Source: Alistipes senegalensis (GTDB taxonomy: Bacteria > Bacillota > Clostridia > Oscillospirales > Ruminococcaceae). From it: a DNA stretch of 64,000 nucleotides. The position numbers and the translations under genes are program-made. The DNA is taken from contig JAMPEF010000001.1 in assembly GCA_023665275.1 (NCBI GenBank), positions 166,924-230,923 of the forward strand, given 5' to 3'. The notes beneath the pieces were generated by a model, which saw only the letters and a program-made list of their open reading frames with translations, did not search any database and was not told the DNA's origin. Below are positions 1 to 8,500 of the stretch, piece by piece (within the stretch, counting starts at the first letter, position 1; each line of letters starts with the position of its first letter).

Positions 1-217
1 TATAGCCAGAAAATCCGGAGTAATTGAGTTTTATATTTTTTCCGGCGAAACTTCCGGCTTTTTCAATGCGTGAATGTTTCCCACTTGTAAAGAATGTATA
101 TTCATAATTATTTTCCGGAAAAATTTTCGCTAAAGCCTGTGTTTGTCCGATTTCACACCAGCCTATGCCGGTTATTTTTTCGACAATTATCGGAACAGCA
201 TCAAAAGTAATATTCAA
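1..217 (-). CDS. Glycosyltransferase, N-terminal fragment (runs off left edge)
   Basis: Only about 72 N-terminal residues lie in the window. They begin MNITFDAVPIIVEK, and a second glycosyltransferase in this window (39918-42443) begins MNIAFDAVAIL, so a GT4-type sugar transferase is the likely product. The start is a TTG at 217-215, preceded by GGGGGTGA at good spacing; it overlaps the stop of the upstream membrane-protein gene by two bases (TTGA), which suggests translational coupling. It is the last visible gene of the manC-gmd glycan operon and probably adds a sugar to the lipid-linked glycan in the cytoplasm. The catalytic half is outside the window, so donor and linkage cannot be judged. 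Family assignment rests on the N-terminus only. Confidence 0.6.
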   Translation of the reverse strand, partial: MNITFDAVPIIVEKITGIGWCEIGQTQALAKIFPENNYEYTFFTSGKHSRIEKAGSFAGKNIKLNYSGFSGY

Positions 218-567
218 ATCAAAATCACCCCCGTGAAACAAAGTATCAGATAGACAAGCCATCCACCCGACAGCAAACAGAAAAATATATTTGCGTGTGT
301 TATTTCAAGACATCTTTTATATTTCACTTTGCTTATGTCATCATCTGTAAAAAATCCGCTTTTTTTCAGATAACTGAATTTTTTTTCAAATATTATAGTT
401 TCTTTAACATTGTGCAGAAAAAGAAACACAAAAGCAGACATAAAAGATACTAAAAACGGTATTCCACTGCCATCAAAAATCAAGCCATAAAGAAGTGTTG
501 CCGTAACGATAAATATAACAAGAAGTATTTTCCATGTATCTTTAAAAAATTTCCTTATTCTCCACAT
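214..567 (-). CDS. Small integral membrane protein, unknown function
   Basis: A 117-residue protein with a basic N-terminus (MWRIRKFFKDTWK) followed by hydrophobic segments at about residues 14-30, 34-52 and 94-116, hence probably three membrane spans with a charged loop between the second and third. I do not recognise the family. The start overlaps the end of gmd by 13 bases and the stop overlaps the TTG start of the next glycosyltransferase, so it is translated as part of the glycan operon. It could be an accessory to lipid-linked sugar synthesis, but this is inferred from position alone. Confidence 0.7.
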   Translation of the reverse strand: MWRIRKFFKDTWKILLVIFIVTATLLYGLIFDGSGIPFLVSFMSAFVFLFLHNVKETIIFEKKFSYLKKSGFFTDDDISKVKYKRCLEITHANIFFCLLSGGWLVYLILCFTGVILI

Positions 568-1571
568 TTTATTAAATCCATATCGTTTTTAACCATTCTT
601 TCAACGAGTTCAGAGAATGATATTTCACGTTTCCAGCCGAGAATTTTTTCGGCTTTTTCAGGATTTCCTAAAAGTACATCTACCTCAGCAGGACGGAAAA
701 ATTTCTTATTTACTTTAACAACGGTTTTTCCGGTAGCCTTGTTTATTCCGATTTCGTCAATGCCTTGTCCGTGCCATTCTATATCAATTCCGGCGTAATG
801 GAATGCCAGTTCCGCAAATTCACGTACTGTGCGTGTTTCGTTTGTTGCAATAACAAAATCATCGGGCTTATCTTGTTGCAACATAAGCCACATTGCCTTT
901 ACATAGTCTTTAGAATGTCCCCAGTCACGCTTTGAGTCGAGGTTTCCTAATTCAACACATTCTTTAAGTCCCATACTTATTTCAACGGCGGAATGGGTTA
1001 TTTTTCTTGTGACAAATTCTATACCACGTCTTTCGCTTTCGTGATTGAAAAGTATTCCGGAGCAGGCATAAAGTCCGTAACTCTCACGGTAATTTTTAGT
1101 AATCCAGTGACCGTATAATTTAGCTACACCATATGGACTTCTTGGATAAAATGGCGTTTTTTCAGTCTGTGGCATTTCCTGAACCAGTCCAAACATCTCA
1201 GAAGTAGACGCCTGATAGAATCTTGCTTCCGGCTTTACAATGCGGATAGCCTCCAGCATATTTGTAACACCTAAAGCATCGATTTCGGCAGTACTTAGTG
1301 GAGTGTCCCAGCTTGTCGCCACAAATGACTGTGCAGCGAGGTTATAGACTTCGTCCGCCTGTGAAATCTTCATGGCAGAAATCAGTGAAACGGGGTCAGT
1401 CATATCGGCATAAATTAATTTTACTTTGTCTTTAAGATGACCGATATTTCCGTAATCAACAGTTGCCTTGCGCCTCCATATGCCATAGACGTTATAACCC
1501 TTTTCAAGTAAGAGCTCAGCAAGATATGAACCGTCCTGACCGGTTATTCCTGTAATAAGTGCGTTTTTCAT
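555..1571 (-). CDS. gmd: GDP-mannose 4,6-dehydratase
   Basis: Converts GDP-mannose to GDP-4-keto-6-deoxymannose, the precursor of GDP-fucose, GDP-rhamnose, GDP-perosamine and related sugars. The 338-residue product is full length for this short-chain dehydrogenase/reductase. It shows the NADP-binding loop GITGQDGSYL near residue 7, the ASTSEMFG strand with the catalytic Ser/Glu, SPYGVAK containing the YxxxK pair, and NHESERRG and KRDWGHSKDY typical of Gmd. The reading frame extends 40 codons upstream, but the ATG at 1571 has AAAGGAG upstream and starts the conserved MKNALITG. It lies 13 bases downstream of manC, which supplies its substrate's precursor. No reductase for the next step is visible; it may lie beyond the left edge. 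Confidence 0.97.
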   Translation of the reverse strand: MKNALITGITGQDGSYLAELLLEKGYNVYGIWRRKATVDYGNIGHLKDKVKLIYADMTDPVSLISAMKISQADEVYNLAAQSFVATSWDTPLSTAEIDALGVTNMLEAIRIVKPEARFYQASTSEMFGLVQEMPQTEKTPFYPRSPYGVAKLYGHWITKNYRESYGLYACSGILFNHESERRGIEFVTRKITHSAVEISMGLKECVELGNLDSKRDWGHSKDYVKAMWLMLQQDKPDDFVIATNETRTVREFAELAFHYAGIDIEWHGQGIDEIGINKATGKTVVKVNKKFFRPAEVDVLLGNPEKAEKILGWKREISFSELVERMVKNDMDLIKCGE

Positions 1572-1584
1572 GATAAAATCTCCT

Positions 1585-2649
1585 TTAAATAAATTCTGTG
1601 CGGTTATCTTCTTTAAGTTTTGAGATGATTTTTTTAATATCCTGTGTACTGTTTTTAGAGCATACAAGCACGACATCATCAGTATCGACAATTACAATAT
1701 CTTCCACGCCTACGGCTGCTATAAGACGTTTTCCGCCACATATGGTAGTACGTTCACAGTTTTCAGCAATAACATCACCCTTAATGAAATTCCTGTTGTC
1801 GTCGGTTTCGTTTATGCGTTCAATAGCGAGCCAGCTTCCGACGTCGTCCCAGCCGAAACTAACGGGAATAGTGAAAATATTTTCCGCCTTTTCCATGATT
1901 CCGAAATCAATTGATTCAGACGGGAATTTATTATATTCAGTTTCAAGGACGTTTTCAAAATCGGGTGTTCCGTAAGCGTTTCCGATTTTTTCAGCACCGG
2001 AAAAGACTTCCGGCATGAAATTTTTAAAACAATTCATTATAGCAGAAACTTTCCATACAAACATACCACTATTCCAGAGATATTTTCCGGAGGAAAGATA
2101 TTTCTTTGCGGTTTTTAGGTCAGGTTTTTCAACAAATCTTTCAACTTTATAGGCATTGCCGTCCTCTTCACTGAAATTTATATATCCATAACCCGTTTCA
2201 GCATACGTAGGAGTTATGCCGATTGTAAGTAAATTGTCGCCCTCCGTTGCCTTTACAATGGCGTTGCAGAGAGTACGGGTGAAAATATTTTCATATTTTA
2301 TAAGGTGGTCGGACGGCAGGACAAGCATAACTGCATTGCCGTATTTTTTCCGGATTACCGCACCTGCAAACGCTATACACGGAGCTGTATTTCGTCCGCA
2401 AGGTTCAGAAAGGATATTTTCCGGCGGAATTTCCGGCAATTGTTCACGGACAAGGTTTTTATAGGCGGAATTTGTCACTATAAAAATATCCTCCGCCTGA
2501 ACAACCGGACTTATCCTGTGGACAGTTTTTTGTATCATGGTTTCACCGTCGCCGGTGAGTGACAGAAACTGTTTAGGGTGATTTTCACGGCTTTCAGGCC
2601 AGAACCGCTCACCCTTACCGCCTGCCATAATGACTGCTGTAATTTTCAT
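1585..2649 (-). CDS. manC: Mannose-1-phosphate guanylyltransferase (GTP)
   Basis: Makes GDP-mannose from mannose-1-phosphate and GTP. The 354-residue protein carries the nucleotidyltransferase signature GGKGERFWPESRENHPKQF near the N-terminus, VLPSDHLI, FVEKPDLKTAKKYL and YLWNSGMFVW, all typical of the ManC/AlgA pyrophosphorylase domain. It ends after the left-handed-helix-type region and lacks the C-terminal phosphomannose isomerase domain found in bifunctional AlgA proteins, so it is the short form. AAAGGAG precedes the ATG. It directly precedes gmd and follows the sugar-phosphate transferase, so the operon builds GDP-deoxymannose-type sugars onto a lipid carrier. Confidence 0.95.
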   Translation of the reverse strand: MKITAVIMAGGKGERFWPESRENHPKQFLSLTGDGETMIQKTVHRISPVVQAEDIFIVTNSAYKNLVREQLPEIPPENILSEPCGRNTAPCIAFAGAVIRKKYGNAVMLVLPSDHLIKYENIFTRTLCNAIVKATEGDNLLTIGITPTYAETGYGYINFSEEDGNAYKVERFVEKPDLKTAKKYLSSGKYLWNSGMFVWKVSAIMNCFKNFMPEVFSGAEKIGNAYGTPDFENVLETEYNKFPSESIDFGIMEKAENIFTIPVSFGWDDVGSWLAIERINETDDNRNFIKGDVIAENCERTTICGGKRLIAAVGVEDIVIVDTDDVVLVCSKNSTQDIKKIISKLKEDNRTEFI

Positions 2650-2695
2650 ATTTGAGTTCTCCTTTTTCTGTTTTATACATTATATATAGTATATA

Positions 2696-4060
2696 TTATA
2701 TATCTTTTTTTTCTTCCGGAAAGACGTTCTGTATATCTGCATTGTTTTTTGCCGGAAAGAACATAGTTTTTATTGTCATAAGAATTATCTGTAAATCCAT
2801 TCGGAAAGAATAGTTTTCAATATACATCAAATCCATTTTCAGCTTGTCCGCCGGTGAGGTATCATATACACCGGTCACCTGTGCATATCCCGTGAGACCC
2901 GCTTTTACTTTCAGTCGGAAAATAAATTCCGGCATATCCTTTTTATAAAGTTTGGTAAGTTCCGGACGTTCCGGACGGGGACCTACAACGGACATATCAC
3001 CCTTTAATATATTGAAAAGCTGTGGAAATTCGTCAATGCGGAACTTGCGTAATATTTTCCCGACGGGTGTTATGCGGTTGTCGTTTTCGGAGGCAAGTTT
3101 TATACCGTTTTTTTCAGCGTCTGCAATCATGCTCCGGAATTTATATACATAAAATTCTTTTCCATCCCGTGTAAGCCTTTTTTGTTTGTAGAAGACGTTT
3201 CCACCATCGCAAAGTTTCACGGCAAGTGCGGAGGCTATCATTACCGGTGACAGCATTATAATTGCAAACAGTGAAAAGAATATATCAAAAAGACGCTTTA
3301 AAATCTGCTGTTCAGCCGTGAGACCGTAATTCCGGCAGAGGAGCAGGGGAGTATCAAAAAGCCTTATATCCTCACTTCCTCTTATTATAATATCTGAAAT
3401 TTCCGGAGCTATATACGCCCTGACGGATTTTTCAAAGCAGAATTGCAAATATTCATTACGCTGTACCGCCGGAATATCACATATAATAACACCCTCGTAT
3501 TTCAAAATAAGTTCTCTTATTTTTCTGGTTGATTCGGAGGCGCTTATTGATTCGCAAATCATATACTTGTCAACACGCTGGCTCATCTTCAATACAAGAG
3601 CCGCCGCCTGACTGCTTCCGTAAAGTATGATAAGTTTTCGGGGAGGGTACATAAGGAAATATAACTTTCCGCTTAAGACAGTCCATATTGCAATGAACCC
3701 GAAATCTGTGAAAGTAAGATACAATACCGGCAGAAACGCCATGAAGTCACGTCCTATAAGGCTTATCATGAAATATGCTATTATATTTACGCATACCATG
3801 GATATTATCTGAGAATAAAGCATATCAGTCTTTTTGAGATAGCCTAATTTAAATCCGCCATATGCCTTGAAAAAAAGCGCTGTCAGTATGCAGTATATCC
3901 CGATAAGAACCCAGTTTCCACGCCTGTAGAAAGGAAGTACTATAGTTTCACTGTAGTACGTATACCATGTCAGCCCGAAAAGCCCTGTAAGTATACCCAG
4001 CAGAACAACAGCAGATATGAATGAAATAAATCTTTTATACCGGTCTTTTTTGTTAGTCAT
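2696..4060 (-). CDS. Polyprenyl glycosylphosphotransferase (initiating sugar-1-P transferase)
   Basis: Starts glycan assembly by transferring a sugar-1-phosphate to undecaprenyl phosphate at the membrane. The 454-residue protein has four or five N-terminal membrane spans (about residues 12-120), a CoA-binding-like central region, and a C-terminal bacterial sugar transferase domain from about residue 255: KRLFDIFFSLFAIIMLSP (membrane helix), YKFRSM, RKFRIDEFPQLFNILKGDMS, VVGPRPERPEL and KVKAGLTGYAQVTG, the standard WbaP/CpsE-type motifs. It is the first gene of the operon, 46 bases before manC. The sugar is not predictable; the operon makes only GDP-mannose derivatives, but initiating sugars are usually UDP-linked. 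No in-frame start exists upstream because of a TGA just before the ATG. Confidence 0.95.
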   Translation of the reverse strand: MTNKKDRYKRFISFISAVVLLGILTGLFGLTWYTYYSETIVLPFYRRGNWVLIGIYCILTALFFKAYGGFKLGYLKKTDMLYSQIISMVCVNIIAYFMISLIGRDFMAFLPVLYLTFTDFGFIAIWTVLSGKLYFLMYPPRKLIILYGSSQAAALVLKMSQRVDKYMICESISASESTRKIRELILKYEGVIICDIPAVQRNEYLQFCFEKSVRAYIAPEISDIIIRGSEDIRLFDTPLLLCRNYGLTAEQQILKRLFDIFFSLFAIIMLSPVMIASALAVKLCDGGNVFYKQKRLTRDGKEFYVYKFRSMIADAEKNGIKLASENDNRITPVGKILRKFRIDEFPQLFNILKGDMSVVGPRPERPELTKLYKKDMPEFIFRLKVKAGLTGYAQVTGVYDTSPADKLKMDLMYIENYSFRMDLQIILMTIKTMFFPAKNNADIQNVFPEEKKDI

Positions 4061-4069
4061 AAGTCATGC

Positions 4070-4090
4070 ACCGGTTTTTAAAAAGCCGGT
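4070..4090 (-). promoter_or_regulatory. Stem-loop between Shine-Dalgarno and start codon
   Basis: On the minus strand, AAAGGAG (4099-4093) is followed by an ACCGG...CCGGT hairpin containing TTTTTAAAAA, and then by the ATG at 4060. Linear spacing between the ribosome site and the ATG is over 30 bases; with the hairpin folded, it drops to about 11. This suggests a looped-out ribosome binding site for the glycosylphosphotransferase. The pairing is visible; the function is inferred. Confidence 0.45.
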
Positions 4091-4123
4091 ATCTCCTTTA
4101 TTTTAATGGTGATACTATAGGTC

Positions 4124-4152
4124 ATTATAGCAGATAGTAAACATTGTGTCAA
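4124..4152 (-). promoter_or_regulatory. Promoter of the glycan operon
   Basis: On the minus strand, TTGACA (4152-4147), a 17-bp spacer and TATAAT (4129-4124) match the vegetative consensus exactly. It would transcribe the sugar transferase, manC, gmd and the following genes. Confidence 0.85.
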
Positions 4153-4248
4153 TAGAATATGGCGTATTTTACAAGAATTTTTACATTTACAGCAATATGC
4201 ACAAAAAAATTATTATGAAACTATGCCGGAAATATTATGGTGCTGTTA

Positions 4249-4277
4249 TTGAAATTTCTTTATTTATAGTATATAAT
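4249..4277 (+). promoter_or_regulatory. Promoter for the 4306 gene
   Basis: TTGAAA, 17-bp spacer, TATAAT, ending 28 bases before the ATG. AGGAGG lies at 4293-4298. Confidence 0.8.
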
Positions 4278-4305
4278 TATAAATATAAAAGCAGGAGGTT
4301 TGTTT

Positions 4306-4623
4306 ATGTGGGGAGTATGTTTTGATATTGCTGTACCGGAACTATTTCAGAAAGCAGTTGAATTCAAAATGGATTCAGGAAATGCTATTATCTTGAAACC
4401 TGTACAGAATATAAAAGTATCTGCAAATAAAGTTATACTTATGGATAACGCTCCGGACTTTGTTTATGGTGAAATTGTATCACCTGTAAACCATACTGAT
4501 ATTATCGGAAAAATACACACAATAATATGGCATTTTAAAATAAAAGAGTTCTTTTATTACATTGAATCAGACGGAAAGAAAAAATCAAAAAGATATTACG
4601 GCAATGACTTGATAAAAAAATAA
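4306..4623 (+). CDS. Hypothetical protein, 105 aa
   Basis: A soluble 105-residue protein beginning MWGVCFDIAVPELFQKAVEF and ending in a basic tail (KKKSKRYYGNDLIKK). I do not recognise the family. There is no signal peptide or membrane segment. A TTG two codons upstream is in frame, but AGGAGG sits seven bases before the ATG at 4306, so this ATG is preferred. It has its own promoter and is 24 bases upstream of the SUKH/Syd-like gene, so the two are probably co-transcribed. Small beta-rich proteins beside a SUKH gene are often immunity-type proteins; that role here is inference from context. Confidence 0.7.
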   Translation: MWGVCFDIAVPELFQKAVEFKMDSGNAIILKPVQNIKVSANKVILMDNAPDFVYGEIVSPVNHTDIIGKIHTIIWHFKIKEFFYYIESDGKKKSKRYYGNDLIKK

Positions 4624-4647
4624 ATTAAATTATAAGGGAGTTTTTTT

Positions 4648-5193
4648 ATGATAAACGCTTTTAAATCATATTACGAAAAACTTATATCAAAGCCTGATTA
4701 TTTTAAGAATGAAGATTACAGCAATGTAGATGTAAACATCAGAGCTTGTTTCAGAAACGGCACTATTCCGGTAAAACGTACTTTAGGAACTAATTTCGAC
4801 ATTTTCAGAGAAAAATATGGATATGACCTGCCGTTAGAAATTCAGGAATATATTAATCTTTACTGGCACAGCTATATATCCGGATTTAATCATAAAATGA
4901 AACAATACAGTGATGAGGCGATTATTCTGTTTCCGGTTCTGAAGTATCATGGTGAGAATGATAATGATGTTTTATATCATAAATTCGGACTGCTTGAACT
5001 TTCAGACCAATGGATAGAATACGGTGGAGATATTCATAAATTTATTCCGGTTGGCTGGACTGGATATTCTGGTGGTGACATTTTATATAATACTGAAACT
5101 TCACAAATACATATTACGGATTTGGACGAAAATATTATTGAAGATGCAATAGCGGACAGTCTTTCAGATTTAATAAAATATCTTGTACCCTGA
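4648..5193 (+). CDS. SUKH/Syd-like protein, putative immunity protein
   Basis: A 181-residue soluble protein. The stretch FREKYGYDLPLEIQEYINLYW (residues 51-71) followed by alternating strands and a C-terminal helix (DAIADSLSDLIKYL) resembles the Syd/SUKH superfamily, whose members include SecY-interacting Syd and many immunity proteins of polymorphic-toxin systems. AAGGGAG precedes the ATG. No toxin gene is adjacent, so it may be an orphan immunity protein kept against competitors, or a Syd-like housekeeping protein. Family assignment is by pattern and is moderate; the role is inference. Confidence 0.55.
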   Translation: MINAFKSYYEKLISKPDYFKNEDYSNVDVNIRACFRNGTIPVKRTLGTNFDIFREKYGYDLPLEIQEYINLYWHSYISGFNHKMKQYSDEAIILFPVLKYHGENDNDVLYHKFGLLELSDQWIEYGGDIHKFIPVGWTGYSGGDILYNTETSQIHITDLDENIIEDAIADSLSDLIKYLVP

Positions 5194-5227
5194 ATATGTT
5201 TAATATATGAATTATTTTGCTTTTCTC

Positions 5228-5256
5228 TTGACAAACTCAAAAATCTGTGATATAAT
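5228..5256 (+). promoter_or_regulatory. Promoter of tRNA-Thr
   Basis: A perfect TTGACA, 17-bp spacer, TATAAT, ending nine bases before the tRNA. Confidence 0.9.
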
Positions 5257-5265
5257 GTTATATAC

Positions 5266-5338
5266 GCTTGTGTAGCACAGTTGGTAGTGCAGCTCATTCG
5301 TAATGAGCAGGTCGCAGGTTCGAGTCCCGTCACAAGCT
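5266..5338 (+). tRNA. tRNA-Thr (anticodon CGU)
   Basis: A complete cloverleaf can be read: acceptor stem GCTTGTG/CACAAGC with discriminator T, D-arm with GTTGGTAG, anticodon stem GCTCA/TGAGC with loop TTCGTAA (anticodon CGT in DNA, reading ACG threonine codons), and a T-arm with GGTTCGAGTCC. CCA is not encoded. It has its own consensus promoter and a rho-independent terminator directly downstream, so it is a monocistronic tRNA gene. Confidence 0.97.
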
Positions 5339-5342
5339 CTAT

Positions 5343-5369
5343 GCCTCCGTATGTTACGGGGGCTTTTTT
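5343..5369 (+). terminator. Rho-independent terminator of tRNA-Thr
   Basis: A nine-bp stem GCCTCCGTA/TACGGGGGC with a TGT loop and one G-T pair, followed by TTTTTT. Confidence 0.9.
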
Positions 5370-5425
5370 GTGCATAATCAACAAAAAATCATGCGAATTT
5401 TCTAAAATCAAATAATAATCTTGTA

Positions 5426-5454
5426 TTGACTTTTCAAGGGTTAAATGCTATAAT
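5426..5454 (+). promoter_or_regulatory. Promoter of the giant surface protein
   Basis: TTGACT, 17-bp spacer, TATAAT, about 60 bases upstream of the AAAGGAG ribosome site. Confidence 0.8.
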
Positions 5455-5521
5455 TTATTTGTGATAAAATAGTGAATGCTATGTGTTCACAAATAATTTT
5501 TTTATGAAAGGAGACATTTAT

Positions 5522-8500
5522 ATGAACAAACTGACAAAACGGTCACTGAGTTTCATTACGGCATTTATGATGTCCATAATGAGCATGGTGACCGGAATCT
5601 CACCGACGTTTGCAGCTGATAATCTTGGCAGCCAAAAGGCTGTAGATGATGTTACACTGCTTGTCGGAAGTAGTCCCACTGACCCTAACGGAAATCCATA
5701 TAAGGTTAAATTTAACAGTGTTACAGATGCAATCAAGCAATATGATTCTGATTTTGCTTTGGGTATCGCATCTCAATTCAGTGTATTTTTAACCGGTGAT
5801 TTTATACCACATAACTCAGACGCAGAAGGAAGAGTTGCTGTAGGTGGTAATATCGATGCAAAAGGATATCCGTATGATTCTTACAATATAGGAAAAGGAC
5901 ATTATGTAAATAATGATATGTCTGTCGCATTGGAAGAATTATTATTGGGAAACAAAGATTTTGCTGCTTTGATTTGGGGTGCTGAATCCAAGCCGCCGGT
6001 TTTAAGTAAAACGGTAAATCAAAAAAATACACAAAAAATAGCGGTTCAGACACAAGCCGGTGTAGAATATGTAAAAAAGAATTTTGACTCTTCAAGATTA
6101 GACGAATTCTATGAAGCAAATTTATTGGATATTCGGGCTGAAATGGATAAACTTCAGACAAAGTCCGATAAACTCGCTAAACAGAAAAATCAGTTTGACA
6201 TAAAATTTTATGACCTTGATAACCCCGATTTAGCTTATACTTATGGTAAGGACGGGGCTAAAGCCAAAATTGCATACGTTACATATAACGGAGATGCAAA
6301 AAAGCCAACAGATACAGTTTACTTCAATCTTGACGCACTTTCTGATGAAGACTATAAGCAGTTTAAAGAGTCTTCAATTATAAGATTTGAAAATATTCCT
6401 AAACTTGAAAATCCAAGAACAATTTCTCAAGTTGACAAAGATAAAGGGCAGATAGCTAAAGATGTTGAATGGGAATATTCATACATTGTAGTAAACGACA
6501 GCAGAGAAGGTGATGTGACATTTGGTTATCGTCACCAGACAAAAGATGGTTGGGGTATAAATTATTATACATCAATTAAGGGATATGATGATGACACAGC
6601 ATTTAACATTTCACAAATTGGTTCAGGTGCTGACAATCCAAACCCGAATCCATGGATAGAATATAATCCTAAATCAGGAGAGCTTGATTATAAACTGAAA
6701 AAACATTCCGGAACAGCAGACCCAACCAACGCTGAAAATAATGAAGCCGGTGTAACCTCTCTTCTTTATAACTTCCCTAATGCAAACAGAGTTATTGTTT
6801 GCTGTAATGTACAGGGAACAATTTTAGCGCCTAAGGCACATATTACTGACGCTAAGATTTTAAAGGCGAATGACCAGTTACCTGAAAACTGGACTATGTA
6901 TGTAAATGAAAGTGAGAACCCACATATTTCAGGTGCTGTAATTGCCAATTCTTTTGAGGGTAATATTGAATTTGGTTACAGACCTTTTACAGGTCCTAAA
7001 TCAATGCTTGGTGCAGTTTCGGGTTATGCTCTTGCTGTATCGAAAGTAGAAGAAGTGTTAAACAAAGAGACAAATAAAATGGAAAAAAAGCCTCTTGCAG
7101 GTGCAACACTCGGACTTGTACTTTCAGATGACGAAACAGGTGAAGTAGTTTCAGATATTGAAACTACTAATGATAAATACAATTTCGTTATCGTTCCTTC
7201 TTCAATTGATACATTCAAGGCTGAAGCAAAGGAATACGTAAAGACATATACATTAAAAGAAGTATCTGCTCCGGCAGGATATACTGGAACAGATGAGACA
7301 TATTCTATAAGAATAGTTGAAAATGTCAAAAGTGTTACCACACTGGAGGAAGGAATTGCCCCCAAAGAAGTAGAAGTTTCAGTATTTCGTGATGATAAAC
7401 TGATAAGACATTTAGTTTATGTTGACGCTTATGAAAACAGTAAGCAGGTTTCAAGAACAATTACAATAGATTCACCAATACAGGGTATAACAGGTGACGG
7501 ATTAGCACCATTAAAGATTACATTTAAGCTTGAAATTGAAGACGGAAAAGTTACAAATGTTATACAGGATTTTGACGGCAAAACAACAACACCAGCTGAT
7601 ATTACCATTGATAAAAGTGGTATTTTTAAGGTTGTATGGAGTGGTATTGATAGTTTTTACTATTACGATGTAGAAAATATGATGGTTACACGTATTCCGA
7701 CGGATAATGTGCCGGAATTTGTAAACACAGCTAAAGATATAACACTTGTTAAGTACGGCAAAGACGATAAAAACAAGGATATTACTCTTGCAGGTGCAAC
7801 ACTTGAAGTTTATACAGCTGAAGGAGACGAACTGGTAGCAAGCGGAACTACACTTGATGATGGTGTTATCAATCTTGGACATCTTCCAGTAGGCAGATAC
7901 TATATTAAAGAAACAGGAGTCCCTGACGGATATTTAGAACCTGTAAATGATAAAATCTTTTTTATGGTAAATAAAAACTACACTATTTCAAGAGACGAAG
8001 ATGATAAATTAGATATTGAGTATACACTTAACTATGCTGGAGATACAAATCCGGAAACATTTAAAGATTCAATAGGTCTGGAAAATGGTGTAATAAGCGT
8101 ACAGGGCGTTAAAACAACTAAAGAAACCGCAGAATATTTTACACAATCGTCTGAATGGGGTTTAGAAGAAAACTGGTATAATGCTGAAAATTCCACCAAC
8201 TACAATATAGATTGTACTGGTAAACAAATTACCAAAATTGTAGTTAATATTTCTGAAATGATATATGATGAGGGTGGAATTCAATTTAAGAATGGTTTAG
8301 TTCCATATGATGCGCCGATAGACGATAAAACATTTAAATTGACAAAAACCGGAGCAATTGAATTTACTCTTGATAATGGAGATTTAACCAAAAACTTTAT
8401 ATTTGGCGACGAAGGACGTATGAAGATAACCACTTGGGGTGCAGAAATTACAAGTATTGAATATTATTGTGATGGTTTAAAGCATGATGTTGTGGACGAA

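Noticed and set aside
5034..5411. 125-codon minus-strand frame containing LVTGLEPATCSL
   Set aside because: This peptide is the antisense translation of the tRNA-Thr gene, a well-known annotation artefact.
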